Shown: piece after piece, positions 8,124-18,303 of the stretch
Layout: each line of letters starts with the position of its first letter
How positions within the stretch are numbered: position 1 is the stretch's first letter
Source: Erwinia tasmaniensis Et1/99
Lineage (GTDB): Bacteria > Pseudomonadota > Gammaproteobacteria > Enterobacterales > Enterobacteriaceae
Reading direction: 5' to 3'
Assembly: GCF_000026185.1 (NCBI RefSeq)
Contig: NC_010694.1
Location: forward strand, 248,001 to 312,000
DNA: 64,000 nt
Translations under genes and position numbers: made by a program
The notes under the pieces: model-generated
What the model was told of the DNA's origin: nothing
What the model saw: the letters and a program-made list of their open reading frames with translations, nothing else
The model's database searches: none

Positions 8124-10679
8124 TTGTACCTCTACATAGAGACACTGAAACAGAGACTGGATGCCATCAATCAGCTGCGCGTTGACCGCGCTCTGGCTGC
8201 GATGGGGCCTGAATTCCAACAGGTTTACAGTCTTCTGCCAACCTTATTACATTATCACCATCCACTGATGCCAGGTTACCTGGAAGGTAACGTCCCACAT
8301 GGCATCAGCTTTTACACGCCCGATGAAAGTCAACTCACCTATCTGCGCGCGCTGGAAGGAAAATCCGGCTCCGATGTCGCTACGCCTCCGCATGGCGAAA
8401 TGCCTGTTACCGGGGTGTATTCAATGGGCAGCACCTCTTCCGTTGGGCAGAACGCCACCTCCGATCTGGATATCTGGGTCTGCCACCAGTCATGGCTGGA
8501 TAATGACGAACGCCTCAGCCTGCAGAAGAAATGTATTCTGCTGCAAAACTGGTGTAAGGAAATGGGCGTTGAGGTCAGTTTCTTCCTGATCGATGAAAAT
8601 CGCTTCCGTCATAATGAAAGTGGCAGCCTCGGTGGCGAGGATTGCGGTTCAACCCAACATATTCTGCTGCTTGACGAATTTTACCGCACGGCCGTCCGCA
8701 TGGCGGGTAAACGCATCCTGTGGAATATGGTGCCGCGTGAGGAAGAAGATCAGTACGACGACTATGTTATGTCGCTGTACCAACGCGGGGTGTTGACGCC
8801 CAACGAATGGCTGGATCTTGGCGGGCTGGGTACGCTATCGGCAGAAGAGTATTTTGGTGCCAGCCTGTGGCAGCTGTATAAAAGTATCGACTCGCCGTAT
8901 AAAGCCGTGCTGAAAACCCTGCTGCTTGAAGCTTACTCTTGGGAATACCCGGATACGCGCCTGCTGGCGATGGACATTAAACAGCGCCTGCACGACGGAG
9001 AGATTGTTTCTTACGGCCTTGATCCCTATTGCATGATGCTTGAGCGCGTTACCCGGTATCTCACCGGCATTAACGATCATGCCCGCCTCGATCTGGTACG
9101 CCGCTGCTTCTACCTGAAGGTGTGTGAGAAGCTGTCGCTGGCATCAGAGAACGGTGGCTGGCGGCGTGAAATCCTCAGCCAGCTGGTGCGGGAATGGGGC
9201 TGGGATAAGCAGCGACTGGCCATGCTCGACAGCCGTGCGGACTGGAAAATCGCGCAGGTACGTGAAGCGCACAATGAGCTGCTGGACGCGATGATGCAGA
9301 GCTACCGCAACCTGATCCGCTTTGCACGGCGTAATAATTTGAGCGTGAGCGCCAGCCCGCAGGATATTGGCGTACTGACGCGCAAACTCTACGCCGCGTT
9401 TGAAGCGTTACCGGGCAAAGTGACGCTGCTTAATCCGCAGATATCGCCCGATCTCTCCGAGCCGCATCTGACGTTTATCCATGTGCCCAATGGCCGCGCA
9501 AACCGGGCGGGCTGGTATCTGTATAATCAGGCACCGGATATGGATTCGATTATCAGCCATCAGCCACTTGAATATAACCGCTACCTGAATAAGCTGGTGG
9601 CATGGGCGTGGTTTAACGGTTTACTGACCCGCAAAACGCACCTGCATATCAAAGGTAACGAGAGCTTTGAGCTGTCTCGCCTGCAGGAGCTGGTGGCGGA
9701 TGTGACGCACCATTTCCCCGTCAGGCTACCGACGCCCACGCCGAAAGCGCTTTACAGCCCGTGTGAAATTCGCCATCTGGCCATTATCATTAATTTGGAA
9801 GCCGATCCGACGGCAGCCTTCCGCAACCAGGTGGTACATTTTGATTTCCGCAAGCTGGACATTTTCAGTTTTGGTCAGCAACAGCAGTGTCTGGTAGGCA
9901 GCGTTGACCTGCTCTATCGCAATTCGTGGAATGAGGTGCGTACTCTGCATTTCAGCGGCGAGCAGTCGATGATTGAAGCGCTGAAAACGATCCTGGGCAA
10001 AATGCATCAGGATGCCTCGCCGCCGGATTCAGTCGACGTGTTTTGCTACAGTCAGCATTTACGTGGGCTCATCCGCACCCGCGTACAGCAGCTGATATCT
10101 GAATGTATTGAGCTGCGTCTTTCGAGCACGCGGCAGGAGCCGGGCCGTTTTAAAGCGTTGCGCGTGGCCGGTCAAACCTGGGGGCTGTTCTTCGAGCGTC
10201 TTAGCGTTTCGGTGCAAAAGCTGGAGAACGCGGTGGAGTTCTACGGGGCAATCTCAAATAACAAACTGCACGGCCTGTCGCTCAAGGTTGAAAGCGACCA
10301 GACCCGGCTGCCAACGGTGGTCAATGGCTATGCCAGTGAAGGAATTATCCAGTTTTTCTTTGAAGATACCCGTGACGATCACGGTTTTAATATCTATATC
10401 CTCGATGAAACAAACCGCGTTGAGATCTATCATCATTGTGAGGGCAGTAAAGAGGAGCTGGTGCGCGACGTCAGCCGCTTTTACTCGTCTTCTCACGACC
10501 GCTTTACCTATGGGTCAAGCTTTATCAATTTCAACCTGCCGCAGTTCTATCAGATTGTGCAGGTCGGTGACCGCAGTCAGGTGATCCCTTTTCGCAGCCA
10601 GGTGATGACGCCGCCGAGCGCCAACTCGCCGGATGCGGCTGCGGGTGAAGACGGCGATCGTTGCTACCAGATGCATTAA
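8124..10679 (+). CDS. cyaA: Class I adenylate cyclase
   Basis: An 851-residue cytoplasmic enzyme that makes cAMP. The start is TTG, as in E. coli, giving [19 protein letters not shown]. The N-terminal half is catalytic, with a nucleotidyltransferase GS (102-103) and DLD (Asp114, Asp116); the C-terminal half is the regulatory part responding to the glucose phosphotransferase system. The last about 20 residues differ from E. coli. The codons after the stop read H-Q-Y-F in frame, recalling the usual QYF end, so a late nonsense change may have trimmed the tail. The rare TTG start keeps expression low. Confidence 0.97.
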   Translation: MYLYIETLKQRLDAINQLRVDRALAAMGPEFQQVYSLLPTLLHYHHPLMPGYLEGNVPHGISFYTPDESQLTYLRALEGKSGSDVATPPHGEMPVTGVYSMGSTSSVGQNATSDLDIWVCHQSWLDNDERLSLQKKCILLQNWCKEMGVEVSFFLIDENRFRHNESGSLGGEDCGSTQHILLLDEFYRTAVRMAGKRILWNMVPREEEDQYDDYVMSLYQRGVLTPNEWLDLGGLGTLSAEEYFGASLWQLYKSIDSPYKAVLKTLLLEAYSWEYPDTRLLAMDIKQRLHDGEIVSYGLDPYCMMLERVTRYLTGINDHARLDLVRRCFYLKVCEKLSLASENGGWRREILSQLVREWGWDKQRLAMLDSRADWKIAQVREAHNELLDAMMQSYRNLIRFARRNNLSVSASPQDIGVLTRKLYAAFEALPGKVTLLNPQISPDLSEPHLTFIHVPNGRANRAGWYLYNQAPDMDSIISHQPLEYNRYLNKLVAWAWFNGLLTRKTHLHIKGNESFELSRLQELVADVTHHFPVRLPTPTPKALYSPCEIRHLAIIINLEADPTAAFRNQVVHFDFRKLDIFSFGQQQQCLVGSVDLLYRNSWNEVRTLHFSGEQSMIEALKTILGKMHQDASPPDSVDVFCYSQHLRGLIRTRVQQLISECIELRLSSTRQEPGRFKALRVAGQTWGLFFERLSVSVQKLENAVEFYGAISNNKLHGLSLKVESDQTRLPTVVNGYASEGIIQFFFEDTRDDHGFNIYILDETNRVEIYHHCEGSKEELVRDVSRFYSSSHDRFTYGSSFINFNLPQFYQIVQVGDRSQVIPFRSQVMTPPSANSPDAAAGEDGDRCYQMH

Positions 10680-10782
10680 CATCAGTATTTTCCGCTGGGC
10701 CAGATTCGCTTTTCCTGTTGCTTTTCGGACTTCAACTGCGATGATAGGCGGCATATAAAGATTGAAGATGAGCAGAATGAGA
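10680..10782. other. cyaA-lptM spacer; cyaY absent
   Basis: In E. coli the frataxin gene cyaY lies here on the opposite strand and needs about 320 bp. Only about 100 bp is present, and no CyaY-like frame exists on either strand. Confidence 0.7.
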
Positions 10783-10983
10783 ATGAAAAAACGAATTTGC
10801 CAGCTGGCTTTGGTAATCACCGCCGCCAGCCTGACGGGATGTGGTCTGAAGGGGCCGCTTTATTTTCCAAATCATGAGCAGGACAGGCCGAAAACCACTC
10901 ATACAGCCCCATCGACCCAATCCGGCAGCAATGCACAACCGTCTGCCACTGTGAAAGAGCAGAGTGCGCAACCGACTCAGTAA
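10783..10983 (+). CDS. lptM: LptM (YifL) lipoprotein
   Basis: A 66-residue lipoprotein. The signal peptide ends in a clear lipobox, LTGC (Cys20), followed by the conserved GLKGPLYFP. The rest is a Pro/Ser/Thr/Gln-rich tail. LptM binds the LptDE outer-membrane LPS translocon and helps LptD disulphide formation. The ATG at 10783 is preferred because it gives 19 residues before the lipid Cys, as in E. coli; in-frame starts at 10762, 10768 and 10777 would only lengthen the positive N-terminus. Confidence 0.93.
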   Translation: MKKRICQLALVITAASLTGCGLKGPLYFPNHEQDRPKTTHTAPSTQSGSNAQPSATVKEQSAQPTQ

Positions 10984-11010
10984 ACTATGACGCACTCGGC
11001 GGAGCAGAAA

Positions 11011-11835
11011 ATGCAGTTCTCGAAAATGCACGGTCTCGGCAACGACTTCATGGTGGTTGATGCCGTCACGCAAAATGTCTATTTCTCTCCGGAGCTGATC
11101 CGGCGTCTGGCCGATCGTCATCTGGGGATCGGTTTCGATCAGCTACTGATCGTCGAACCGCCTTACGATCCTGACCTCGATTTTCACTACCGTATTTTTA
11201 ATGCTGACGGCAGCGAAGTGGCGCAGTGCGGCAACGGCGCGCGCTGCTTTGCCCGCTTTGTCAGGCTTAAAGGGCTGACAAATAAGAATGAGATCCGCGT
11301 CAGCACCCAGTCGGGTCGAATGGTATTGAGCATCACTCAGGATGAGCTGGTCTGCGTGAATATGGGCGAGCCTAATTTTGAACCGCAACAGATTCCGTTC
11401 CGGGCCAACAAAGCGGAAAACATCTATCTGATGCGTGCCGCTGAACAAACCGTCATGTGTGGCGTGGTATCAATGGGTAATCCGCACTGCGTGTTACAGG
11501 TTGATAACGTCAAAACGGCGGCTGTTGAAACGCTCGGCCCGGTGCTGGAAAGCCATGAGCGCTTCCCGGAGCGGGTTAACGTTGGCTTTATGGAAGTGGT
11601 TCATCGTGAGCATATCCGGCTGCGCGTTTATGAACGTGGCGCGGGTGAAACCCAGGCCTGCGGCAGCGGAGCCTGTGCGGCGGTGGCGGTGGGTATCCAG
11701 CAGGCGTCGCTGGCAGAAAAAGTGCGGGTCGACTTGCCCGGCGGCTCGCTGCATATTGCCTGGAAAGGGCCGGGGCATCCCCTGTATATGACCGGGCCCG
11801 CTACTCATGTTTACGACGGATTTATTCATTTATGA
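11011..11835 (+). CDS. dapF: Diaminopimelate epimerase
   Basis: A 274-residue enzyme converting LL- to meso-diaminopimelate for lysine and peptidoglycan. The two catalytic cysteines lie in [10 protein letters not shown] (Cys73) and [10 protein letters not shown] (about Cys217). The start at 11011 ([13 protein letters not shown]) is chosen over 10987 because it has a GGAG site 6 nt upstream and matches the E. coli length exactly. It overlaps yigA by 4 bases. Confidence 0.97.
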   Translation: MQFSKMHGLGNDFMVVDAVTQNVYFSPELIRRLADRHLGIGFDQLLIVEPPYDPDLDFHYRIFNADGSEVAQCGNGARCFARFVRLKGLTNKNEIRVSTQSGRMVLSITQDELVCVNMGEPNFEPQQIPFRANKAENIYLMRAAEQTVMCGVVSMGNPHCVLQVDNVKTAAVETLGPVLESHERFPERVNVGFMEVVHREHIRLRVYERGAGETQACGSGACAAVAVGIQQASLAEKVRVDLPGGSLHIAWKGPGHPLYMTGPATHVYDGFIHL

Positions 11836-12542
11836 AACAGGTTGGAGAACACGCGCAGAACGCCGAAGCCACTCTGCTGGACGATGACACCGTCAGTGAT
11901 TTTCTGCGGCAAAATCCGGACTTCTTTATGCGCAATGCGCGCCAGGTCGAGCAGATGATGATCCCTCACCCGGTGCGGGGCTCGGTGTCGCTGGTCGAGT
12001 GGCAGCTAAAACGTCAGCGCCATCATATTCAGCAGCTGGAAGAAGAGATCACGCTGTTGATGGAGCAGGCCAGCGCTAACCAACTGCTGTTTGAACGTCT
12101 GCTAGCCCTACAGGGCCGGCTGTCTTCGGCTTCCAGCCTGCATGATATGCTTAATCGTTTGCATCGCTGGGCGCGTGAGTTTGGCCTGGCGGGAGCCAAT
12201 ATCCGCTTATTTAGCGAGAAGTGGCGTATCGGTGCCCCATCTGATTTTACCCAGCTCGCCTTGTCTCGGCAGGCCTTTGAGCCAGTACGTATTCAGCGGA
12301 TGGGTAAGCACAATCATTACCTCGGTAGCCTCAACGGCCCCGAATTACTGCTGCTGTTGCCACAGGCAAAAGCGATCGGTTCGGTGGCCGTGTCGCTATT
12401 GGGCGAAGAAGGCGATCTTGGCGTGCTAATTTTCAGCAGCCGTGACGGCCAGCATTATCAGTCCGGTATGGGAACGGTGCTGTTACAGCATCTGTCAGTG
12501 ATGCTGCCGCAGCTGCTGTCGCGTTGGATTGAGCGCGTGTGA
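11832..12542 (+). CDS. yigA: DUF484 protein YigA
   Basis: A 236-residue cytoplasmic protein of the DUF484 family. It has an N-terminal helical part ([12 protein letters not shown]), a coiled coil around residues 55-80 and a GAF-like C-terminal half. It sits between dapF and xerC with overlaps on both sides. Biochemical function is unknown. Confidence 0.9.
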   Translation: MKQVGEHAQNAEATLLDDDTVSDFLRQNPDFFMRNARQVEQMMIPHPVRGSVSLVEWQLKRQRHHIQQLEEEITLLMEQASANQLLFERLLALQGRLSSASSLHDMLNRLHRWAREFGLAGANIRLFSEKWRIGAPSDFTQLALSRQAFEPVRIQRMGKHNHYLGSLNGPELLLLLPQAKAIGSVAVSLLGEEGDLGVLIFSSRDGQHYQSGMGTVLLQHLSVMLPQLLSRWIERV

Positions 12543-13447
12543 ACGGCGTATCCCCTCTGCTGGCTGCCGTAGAGGGTTTTCTGCGCTTTTTAAAGGTCGA
12601 GCGTCAGCTGAGTCCGCTCACCCAGATCAACTACCGTCGTCAGCTTAGCGCCCTTATTGTCCTGCTCGACGAACTAAAAGTGGTTGATTGGGCGCGACTG
12701 GATGCGGCGCTGGTACGCTCTCTTGCCGCCCGCAGTACCCGCAGCGGGTTAAAGCCTGCCAGCCTTGCTCTGCGCCTTTCGGCACTACGCAGTTTCCTTG
12801 ACTGGCTGATGAGCCAAGGCATGATTAAAGCCAACCCGGCAAAAGGCGTGGCAACGCCGCGTGCGGGCCGCCATCTGCCGAAAAACATTGATGTTGATGA
12901 AGTGAACCGCCTGCTGGAGATCGACCTTAACGATCCGCTGGCGGTGCGCGATCGCGCCATGTTGGAGGTGATGTACGGCGCCGGGTTACGCTTGTCGGAA
13001 CTGGTGGGAATTGATCTCGGGCATCTCGACCTGGCATCCGGCGAGGTATGGGTCGTGGGCAAAGGGAGCAAAGAGCGCCGCCTGCCGATGGGGCGTACCG
13101 CCGTGCACTGGATCGAAAACTGGCTGGAAATGCGCGAGCTGTTTGACCCGGAAGACAATGCTTTGTTTCTGTCGAATAAAGGGAAGCGCATCTCGACGCG
13201 CAATGTGCAAAAGCGCTTTGCCGAATGGGGCGTGAAACAGGGCATATCCAGCCATATCCACCCGCATAAACTGCGCCATTCCTTCGCCACACATATGCTG
13301 GAATCCAGTGGCGATCTGCGTGCGGTGCAGGAGCTGCTGGGCCATGCCAACCTGACCACCACGCAGATCTATACTCATCTCGACTTTCAACATCTGGCAT
13401 CGGTTTATGATGCCGCCCATCCCCGTGCGAAACGAGGAAAATCCTGA
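12539..13447 (+). CDS. xerC: Site-specific tyrosine recombinase XerC
   Basis: A 302-residue recombinase that works with XerD at dif to resolve chromosome dimers. All catalytic residues are visible: Arg151 (GLRLSE), Lys175 (GKGSKERR), His243 and Arg246 ([12 protein letters not shown]), His269 (LGHANL) and the nucleophile Tyr278 (TQIYTHLD). It starts with GTG and overlaps both yigA and yigB, the usual dapF-yigA-xerC-yigB cluster. Confidence 0.98.
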   Translation: MNGVSPLLAAVEGFLRFLKVERQLSPLTQINYRRQLSALIVLLDELKVVDWARLDAALVRSLAARSTRSGLKPASLALRLSALRSFLDWLMSQGMIKANPAKGVATPRAGRHLPKNIDVDEVNRLLEIDLNDPLAVRDRAMLEVMYGAGLRLSELVGIDLGHLDLASGEVWVVGKGSKERRLPMGRTAVHWIENWLEMRELFDPEDNALFLSNKGKRISTRNVQKRFAEWGVKQGISSHIHPHKLRHSFATHMLESSGDLRAVQELLGHANLTTTQIYTHLDFQHLASVYDAAHPRAKRGKS

Positions 13448-14163
13448 TGCACTTTTACCGCTCGCTGCGTCCTATCGCGGCCATGACCTTCGACCTCGAC
13501 GATACCCTGTATGACAATCATCCGGTGATCCGCCGCACCACGCAGGCCTCTCACGCCGCGTTGCAGGCATATCATCCGGCGCTACAGGGCTTCAGCGTGC
13601 AGCAGTATCAGCAGGTGCGTGACCGGCTGCTGATCGCCGATCCGGAAATGTATCACGACGTGACGGAATGGCGGCGTCGCGCCGTCGAACAATCGATTCT
13701 GGACGTCGGTATCCCGGCCGCGCAGGCCGCCAGCGGGGCGCGTGAAATTATGAACGTATTCGCTCACTGGCGTAGCCAGATTGACGTCCCCTCTGAAACG
13801 CACGCTACGTTGGCCGCCCTGGCCGCGCGTATACCGCTGGTGGCGATCACCAATGGTAACGCAGAACCTCATCTGTGCGGACTGGGTAAATACTTCCAGT
13901 TTATTTTACGGGCCGGGCCGGATGGCCGCGCCAAGCCTTATCAGGATATGTACCACCGCAGCGCCCAACGCCTTAATCTGCGCCCGGAGCAAATCCTGCA
14001 TATTGGCGACGATCTGACCACCGATGTGGCTGGCGCGGTGCGCTCCGGGATGCAGGCGTGCTGGATTAACCTGTGTGAAGGGGATCTGATGCGTATCGAT
14101 GATTCCCGTCTGCTCCCCACGTTGGAAATTTCGCAGTTGGCATCGCTGACTGCGCTGATATAA
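13447..14163 (+). CDS. yigB: HAD-family phosphatase YigB (FMN phosphatase)
   Basis: A 238-residue HAD hydrolase with motif [10 protein letters not shown] (nucleophile Asp near residue 17), motif II around VAITNGN and motif [17 protein letters not shown]. coli YigB dephosphorylates FMN. Its ATG overlaps the xerC stop by 1 base. Confidence 0.93.
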   Translation: MHFYRSLRPIAAMTFDLDDTLYDNHPVIRRTTQASHAALQAYHPALQGFSVQQYQQVRDRLLIADPEMYHDVTEWRRRAVEQSILDVGIPAAQAASGAREIMNVFAHWRSQIDVPSETHATLAALAARIPLVAITNGNAEPHLCGLGKYFQFILRAGPDGRAKPYQDMYHRSAQRLNLRPEQILHIGDDLTTDVAGAVRSGMQACWINLCEGDLMRIDDSRLLPTLEISQLASLTALI

Positions 14164-14167
14164 TAAC

Positions 14168-14183
14168 CTGGTTATTTAACCAG
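14168..14183 (+). promoter_or_regulatory. Possible degenerate LexA box before uvrD
   Basis: CTGGTTATTTAACCAG is a palindrome in the LexA format CTGT-N8-ACAG with one mismatch in each half. It is 38-53 bp before the uvrD start. E. coli uvrD also has an imperfect box, but the double mismatch makes binding uncertain. Confidence 0.35.
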
Positions 14184-14220
14184 TGGAGCGGCTCGCCGCT
14201 CCCGATCCCTGATGGTGCCT

Positions 14221-16383
14221 ATGGACGTTTCTGACCTGCTCGATAGCTTGAATGACAAACAACGTGAAGCCGTAGCCGCGCCGCGCAGCAATCTGCTGGT
14301 GCTGGCCGGAGCGGGCAGTGGCAAAACGCGCGTGCTGGTGCATCGCATCGCCTGGCTGATGGCGGTAGAAAACTGTTCTCCTCATTCGATTATGGCGGTG
14401 ACGTTTACCAACAAGGCGGCGGCAGAAATGCGCCATCGTATTGAACAGCTGATCGGCACCAGCCAGGGCGGCATGTGGATCGGCACCTTCCACGGCCTTG
14501 CGCACCGTCTGCTGCGTGCGCACCATCTTGATGCCAACCTGCCGCAGGACTTTCAGATCCTCGACAGCGAAGATCAGCTGCGCCTGCTGAAACGCCTGAT
14601 CAAGGCGATGAATCTGGATGAGAAGCAGTGGCCTGCCCGCCAGGGAATGTGGTACATCAACGGCAAGAAAGACGAAGGGTTGCGCCCGAAGCATATCGAA
14701 AGCTACGGCAACCCGATTGAGCAAACCTGGCTGCGTATTTATCAAGCGTATCAGGAGGCCTGCGATCGCGCCGGACTGGTGGATTTCGCCGAGCTGCTGC
14801 TTCGTGCACATGAGCTGTGGCTGAATAAACCTCATATCCTTAATCATTATCGAGAAAGGTTCACCAACATTCTGGTGGACGAGTTCCAGGACACCAACAA
14901 TATCCAGTACGCCTGGATCCGTATGCTGGCCGGCGACACGGGGAAAGTGATTATCGTCGGTGATGATGACCAGTCGATCTACGGCTGGCGCGGGGCGCAG
15001 GTGGAAAATATCCAGCGTTTCCTGAACGATTTTCCGGCGGCAGGAACCATTCGTCTGGAGCAAAATTATCGTTCGACTAACAATATTCTGAAAGCCGCCA
15101 ACACCCTGATTGCCAACAACAATGGTCGCCTGGGTAAAGAGCTGTGGACTGAAGACAGCGACGGTGAGCCCATCGCAATTTACTGCGCCTTTAACGAGCT
15201 GGATGAAGCGCGCTTTGTGGTTAATCGTATTAAGGTATGGATGGAGAAGGGCGGCGCGCTGAACGACTGCGCCATCCTGTACCGCAGTAACGCCCAGTCG
15301 CGCGTGCTGGAAGAAGCGCTGTTACAAACCAGCATGCCGTACCGTATTTATGGCGGCATGCGCTTCTTCGAACGCCAGGAAATCAAGGATTCTCTCGCCT
15401 ATCTGCGCCTGATCTCCAACCGTAATGACGATGCGGCTTTCGAGCGGGTGGTCAACACCCCAACGCGCGGTATTGGCGATCGCACGCTTGATGTGGTTCG
15501 CCAGACGGCGCGTGAGCGCCAGCTAACATTATGGCAAACCGCCCGCGCGCTGTTGCAGGAAAAAGCGCTGGCCGGGCGTGCGGCCTCCGCGTTGCAACGT
15601 TTCACCGAACTGGTGGACTCGCTGGCGCATGAAACCAGCGAAATGCCGCTGCACGTTCAAACGGATCGGGTGATCAAAGACTCCGGCCTGTGGCTGATGT
15701 ATGAGCAGGAGAAAGGTGAGAAGGGCCAGGCGCGTATCGAAAACCTTGAAGAACTGGTCAACGCCACCCGCCAGTACAGCTATCAGGATGAGGATGAAGA
15801 CCTGATGCCGCTGCAGGCATTTTTATCTCATGCCGCGCTGGAAGCCGGGGAAGGTCAGGCCGATAAGTGGCAGGATGCCGTGCAGCTGATGACCATGCAC
15901 GCCGCGAAAGGTCTTGAATTTATGCAGGTCTTCATCGTTGGCATGGAGGAGGGCATGTTCCCCAGCCAGATGTCGCTTGAAGAGGGGGGACGGCTGGAAG
16001 AAGAACGCCGTCTTGCCTATGTCGGCGTGACGCGTGCGATGCAGAAACTGACCCTGACCTACGCTGAAACCCGGCGGCTTTACGGTAAGGAGGTCTATCA
16101 TCGCCCTTCGCGCTTTATCGGAGAGCTGCCGGAGGAGTGCGTAGAGGAAGTGCGGCTGCGCGCCAGCGTCAGTCGGCCGGTCAGCCATCAGCGTATGGGC
16201 ACGCCGGTGACGAAAAATGACAGCGGGTTTACCCTCGGCCAGCGGGTGCATCATGCGAAATTTGGCGAAGGAACGATCGTCAACCTTGAGGGTAGCGGTG
16301 AACACAGCCGCCTGCAGGTGGCGTTTCAGGGCCAGGGGATTAAATGGCTGGTCGCCGCGTATGCCAAACTGGAAGCGATGTGA
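14221..16383 (+). CDS. uvrD: DNA helicase II UvrD
   Basis: A 720-residue superfamily 1A 3'-5' helicase for mismatch and nucleotide excision repair. Walker A is GAGSGKT (residues 30-36) and Walker B is DEFQD (about 220). Motif III (GDDDQSIYGWRGA), motif IV and motif VI (VTRAM) are present, and a C-terminal Tudor-like domain (LGQRVHHAKFGEGTIVN) binds partners. The ATG at 14221 (MDVSDLLDSLN) gives the E. coli length of 720; the GTG at 14212 would add three residues. Confidence 0.98.
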   Translation: MDVSDLLDSLNDKQREAVAAPRSNLLVLAGAGSGKTRVLVHRIAWLMAVENCSPHSIMAVTFTNKAAAEMRHRIEQLIGTSQGGMWIGTFHGLAHRLLRAHHLDANLPQDFQILDSEDQLRLLKRLIKAMNLDEKQWPARQGMWYINGKKDEGLRPKHIESYGNPIEQTWLRIYQAYQEACDRAGLVDFAELLLRAHELWLNKPHILNHYRERFTNILVDEFQDTNNIQYAWIRMLAGDTGKVIIVGDDDQSIYGWRGAQVENIQRFLNDFPAAGTIRLEQNYRSTNNILKAANTLIANNNGRLGKELWTEDSDGEPIAIYCAFNELDEARFVVNRIKVWMEKGGALNDCAILYRSNAQSRVLEEALLQTSMPYRIYGGMRFFERQEIKDSLAYLRLISNRNDDAAFERVVNTPTRGIGDRTLDVVRQTARERQLTLWQTARALLQEKALAGRAASALQRFTELVDSLAHETSEMPLHVQTDRVIKDSGLWLMYEQEKGEKGQARIENLEELVNATRQYSYQDEDEDLMPLQAFLSHAALEAGEGQADKWQDAVQLMTMHAAKGLEFMQVFIVGMEEGMFPSQMSLEEGGRLEEERRLAYVGVTRAMQKLTLTYAETRRLYGKEVYHRPSRFIGELPEECVEEVRLRASVSRPVSHQRMGTPVTKNDSGFTLGQRVHHAKFGEGTIVNLEGSGEHSRLQVAFQGQGIKWLVAAYAKLEAM

Positions 16384-16392
16384 TGCAGGCAG

Positions 16393-16428
16393 GTCGTCAA
16401 GGCTTATTGCCTGGCTTGACGACTTTTT
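16393..16428 (+). terminator. uvrD terminator overlapping the corA promoter
   Basis: GTCGTCAAG (16393-16401) pairs perfectly with CTTGACGAC (16415-16423) and five T follow. The 3' arm contains the TTGACG -35 box of the corA promoter. Confidence 0.8.
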
Positions 16429-16444
16429 CCTCTCGGCGTAACAT
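16416..16444 (+). promoter_or_regulatory. corA promoter
   Basis: TTGACG (16416-16421), a 17-bp spacer and TAACAT (16439-16444). Predicted start near 16451, giving a leader of about 230 nt before corA. Confidence 0.6.
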
Positions 16445-16476
16445 GCGCCCATTATTATCCTTAGAGGACATTCGCC

Positions 16477-16533
16477 TTGGACACACCCAGTAGAGACTGG
16501 CTCACTGACCTGGACAACAGGTACAACTCCTAA
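16477..16533 (+). CDS. corL: CorL-like leader peptide (18 aa)
   Basis: A short frame starting with TTG, preceded by AGAGGA 8 nt upstream. It encodes 18 residues (Met-Asp-Thr-Pro-Ser-Arg... ending Arg-Tyr-Asn-Ser). In Salmonella, translation of corL in the corA leader sets whether Rho can load and terminate, linking CorA to magnesium. Here the same layout is seen: leader peptide, hairpin, then corA about 150 bp on. Confidence 0.65.
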   Translation: MDTPSRDWLTDLDNRYNS

Positions 16534-16535
16534 GG

Positions 16536-16557
16536 CTATCCTCCTTTGCCGATAGCC
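16536..16557 (+). promoter_or_regulatory. corA leader hairpin
   Basis: GCTATC and GATAGC arms (extended by G-C pairs to GGCTATC/GATAGCC) form a stem directly after the leader-peptide stop. It has no T tract, so it fits a Rho-type regulatory leader better than an intrinsic terminator. Confidence 0.5.
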
Positions 16558-16681
16558 TTCGTGGTTGTTGGCGATGCTATTTCCCCGTCGCTGTGAGTCC
16601 TCTCCTATCGCTGACTGAAACGTGTGTTTCCGGTGTTCAAGCGCTTTGTCCCAATCATCACCGCGAATTGGGAAGATAGCT

Positions 16682-17641
16682 ATGCTGAGTGCATTTAAAC
16701 TGGATAAAAACCGTCTGACTCGTCTTGAACTGGATGATGCGGGCGGCAGAGATGACCTGAGCGATTCCGTTTGGGTGGACCTGATTGAACCTGAAGAAGC
16801 CGAGCGCGCACGCGTTCAGGATGAACTGGGCCAGGTCCTGGCGACCAGCCCTGAGCTGGAAGATATCGAAGCCTCAGCGCGTTTCTTTGAAGATGAAGAC
16901 GGTCTGCATATCCACTCCTTCTTCTTTTATGAAGATGCAGAAGATCATGCCGGTAACTCCACGGTGGCTTTCACCATCCGCGAAGGGCGCCTGTACACCC
17001 TGCGCGAGCGTGAGCTGCCGGCGTTTCGCCTCTACCGCATGCGTGCGCGTAGTCAAACCCTGATCGACGGCAATGCCTATGAGCTGCTGCTGGATCTGTT
17101 TGAAACCAAAATAGAGCAGCTGGCGGATGAGATCGAAACCGTCTACAGCGACCTGGAAAAACTCAGCCGGGTGATTATGGAAGGGAAGCAGGGCGATGAA
17201 TTTGATGACGCCCTGTCGACGCTGGCCGGGCAGGAGGATGTTGGCTGGAAGGTGCGTCTGTGCCTGATGGATACCCAGCGAGCGCTGAATTTCCTGGTAC
17301 GCAAAGCGCGACTGCCGGCCAATCAGCTGGAGCAGGCGCGTGAGGTTCTGCGTGATATCGAATCCCTGCTGCCGCACAATGAGTCGCTGTTTCAGAAGGT
17401 CAACTTCCTGATGCAGGCGGCGATGGGCTTTATCAATATTGAGCAAAGCCGCATCATCAAGATCTTCTCGGTCGTTTCGGTGGTGTTCCTGCCGCCTACG
17501 CTGGTGGCATCAAGCTACGGCATGAACTTTGAATTTATGCCGGAGCTGAAGTGGAGCCTGGGTTATCCGGGGGCGATTGTCCTGATGATCCTCGCCGGGC
17601 TGGCACCTTATGCTTACTTCAAGCGCAAAAACTGGCTGTAG
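16682..17641 (+). CDS. corA: Magnesium/cobalt/nickel transporter CorA
   Basis: A 319-residue pentameric ion channel. It has a long acidic cytoplasmic N-terminal funnel and two C-terminal transmembrane helices. The signature YGMNFEFMP ends the first helix, and the C-terminus is the basic AYFKRKNWL. The ATG at 16682 ([12 protein letters not shown]) matches the family start; the frame is open upstream to 16622, but that part lies in the regulatory leader. Confidence 0.97.
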   Translation: MLSAFKLDKNRLTRLELDDAGGRDDLSDSVWVDLIEPEEAERARVQDELGQVLATSPELEDIEASARFFEDEDGLHIHSFFFYEDAEDHAGNSTVAFTIREGRLYTLRERELPAFRLYRMRARSQTLIDGNAYELLLDLFETKIEQLADEIETVYSDLEKLSRVIMEGKQGDEFDDALSTLAGQEDVGWKVRLCLMDTQRALNFLVRKARLPANQLEQAREVLRDIESLLPHNESLFQKVNFLMQAAMGFINIEQSRIIKIFSVVSVVFLPPTLVASSYGMNFEFMPELKWSLGYPGAIVLMILAGLAPYAYFKRKNWL

Positions 17642-17660
17642 GCTGACTGCCGTTCCCTGG

Positions 17661-18131
17661 TTAACCGACCAGATAAGTGGCGCTGGCGCTGGCAATATGT
17701 ACGCCAGCGTCGTTATGCAGCTCTACCCTGGCAACGGAGATCTTGTTACCCCCGCGCAGCAGGCTGCTGCTGGCAATAAAGCGATCTCCGCGTCCTGGCC
17801 GCAGATAATCCACCCGCAGGTCGATGGTGCCCATACGCGAGAGGCGCTGGCGCAGTTCGTCTTCGTGAATGCTTTGCTGGCGGGTCAGCGCGCCACTGAC
17901 ACACACCAGCCCGGCGGCCACATCCAGCACTGAGGCGATGACGCCACCGTGCAAAATGGCCTGGGCGGCATTGCCGACCAGCGGAGGCTGATTAGTCAGA
18001 CTCAGCTGCGCGGAGTCGGATTCAAGATTGTCCAGTTCCAGACCGAGAGCACGGTTAAACGGCATGTCATAAACAAAAATCTGGCCAATCAGACGGCGCG
18101 CGGCCGCCGGGTCTAAAGTGAGCACGGACAT
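17661..18131 (-). CDS. yigI: YigI, hotdog-fold thioesterase
   Basis: A 156-residue protein of the PaaI/acyl-CoA thioesterase hotdog superfamily. A typical [15 protein letters not shown] helix segment is present (around residues 62-76), containing the HGG and Asp expected at the active site. E. coli YigI acts on medium and long acyl-CoAs. It is convergent with corA, 19 bp apart. In E. coli rarD lies next to it; rarD is absent here. Confidence 0.88.
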   Translation of the reverse strand: MSVLTLDPAAARRLIGQIFVYDMPFNRALGLELDNLESDSAQLSLTNQPPLVGNAAQAILHGGVIASVLDVAAGLVCVSGALTRQQSIHEDELRQRLSRMGTIDLRVDYLRPGRGDRFIASSSLLRGGNKISVARVELHNDAGVHIASASATYLVG

Positions 18132-18232
18132 GATAACGAAGTTCCTTCTGACGCAGTCGACCTGACGCAGTGAATAAGGAGGGTATTTTATGCTTAATAT
18201 TCAGCAGTTTCTAGATTCGGAAATCTGCACTC

Positions 18233-18259
18233 TTGCACTAAGAATTTTCTGTGTAGAAT
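18233..18259 (+). promoter_or_regulatory. Candidate pldA promoter
   Basis: TTGCAC (18233-18238) and TAGAAT (18254-18259) are separated by 15 bp (16 if the -35 is read as CTTGCA). They lie 45 bp upstream of pldA. Confidence 0.45.
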
Positions 18260-18303
18260 GACGTGCTTTAACCCACCTTATCCGTCTCTCCCTGGAGAAT
18301 ATT

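Noticed and set aside
12640..13420. Long minus-strand frames (up to 240 codons) opposite xerC
   Set aside because: xerC is complete with all catalytic residues; the opposite frames are GC-driven shadows.
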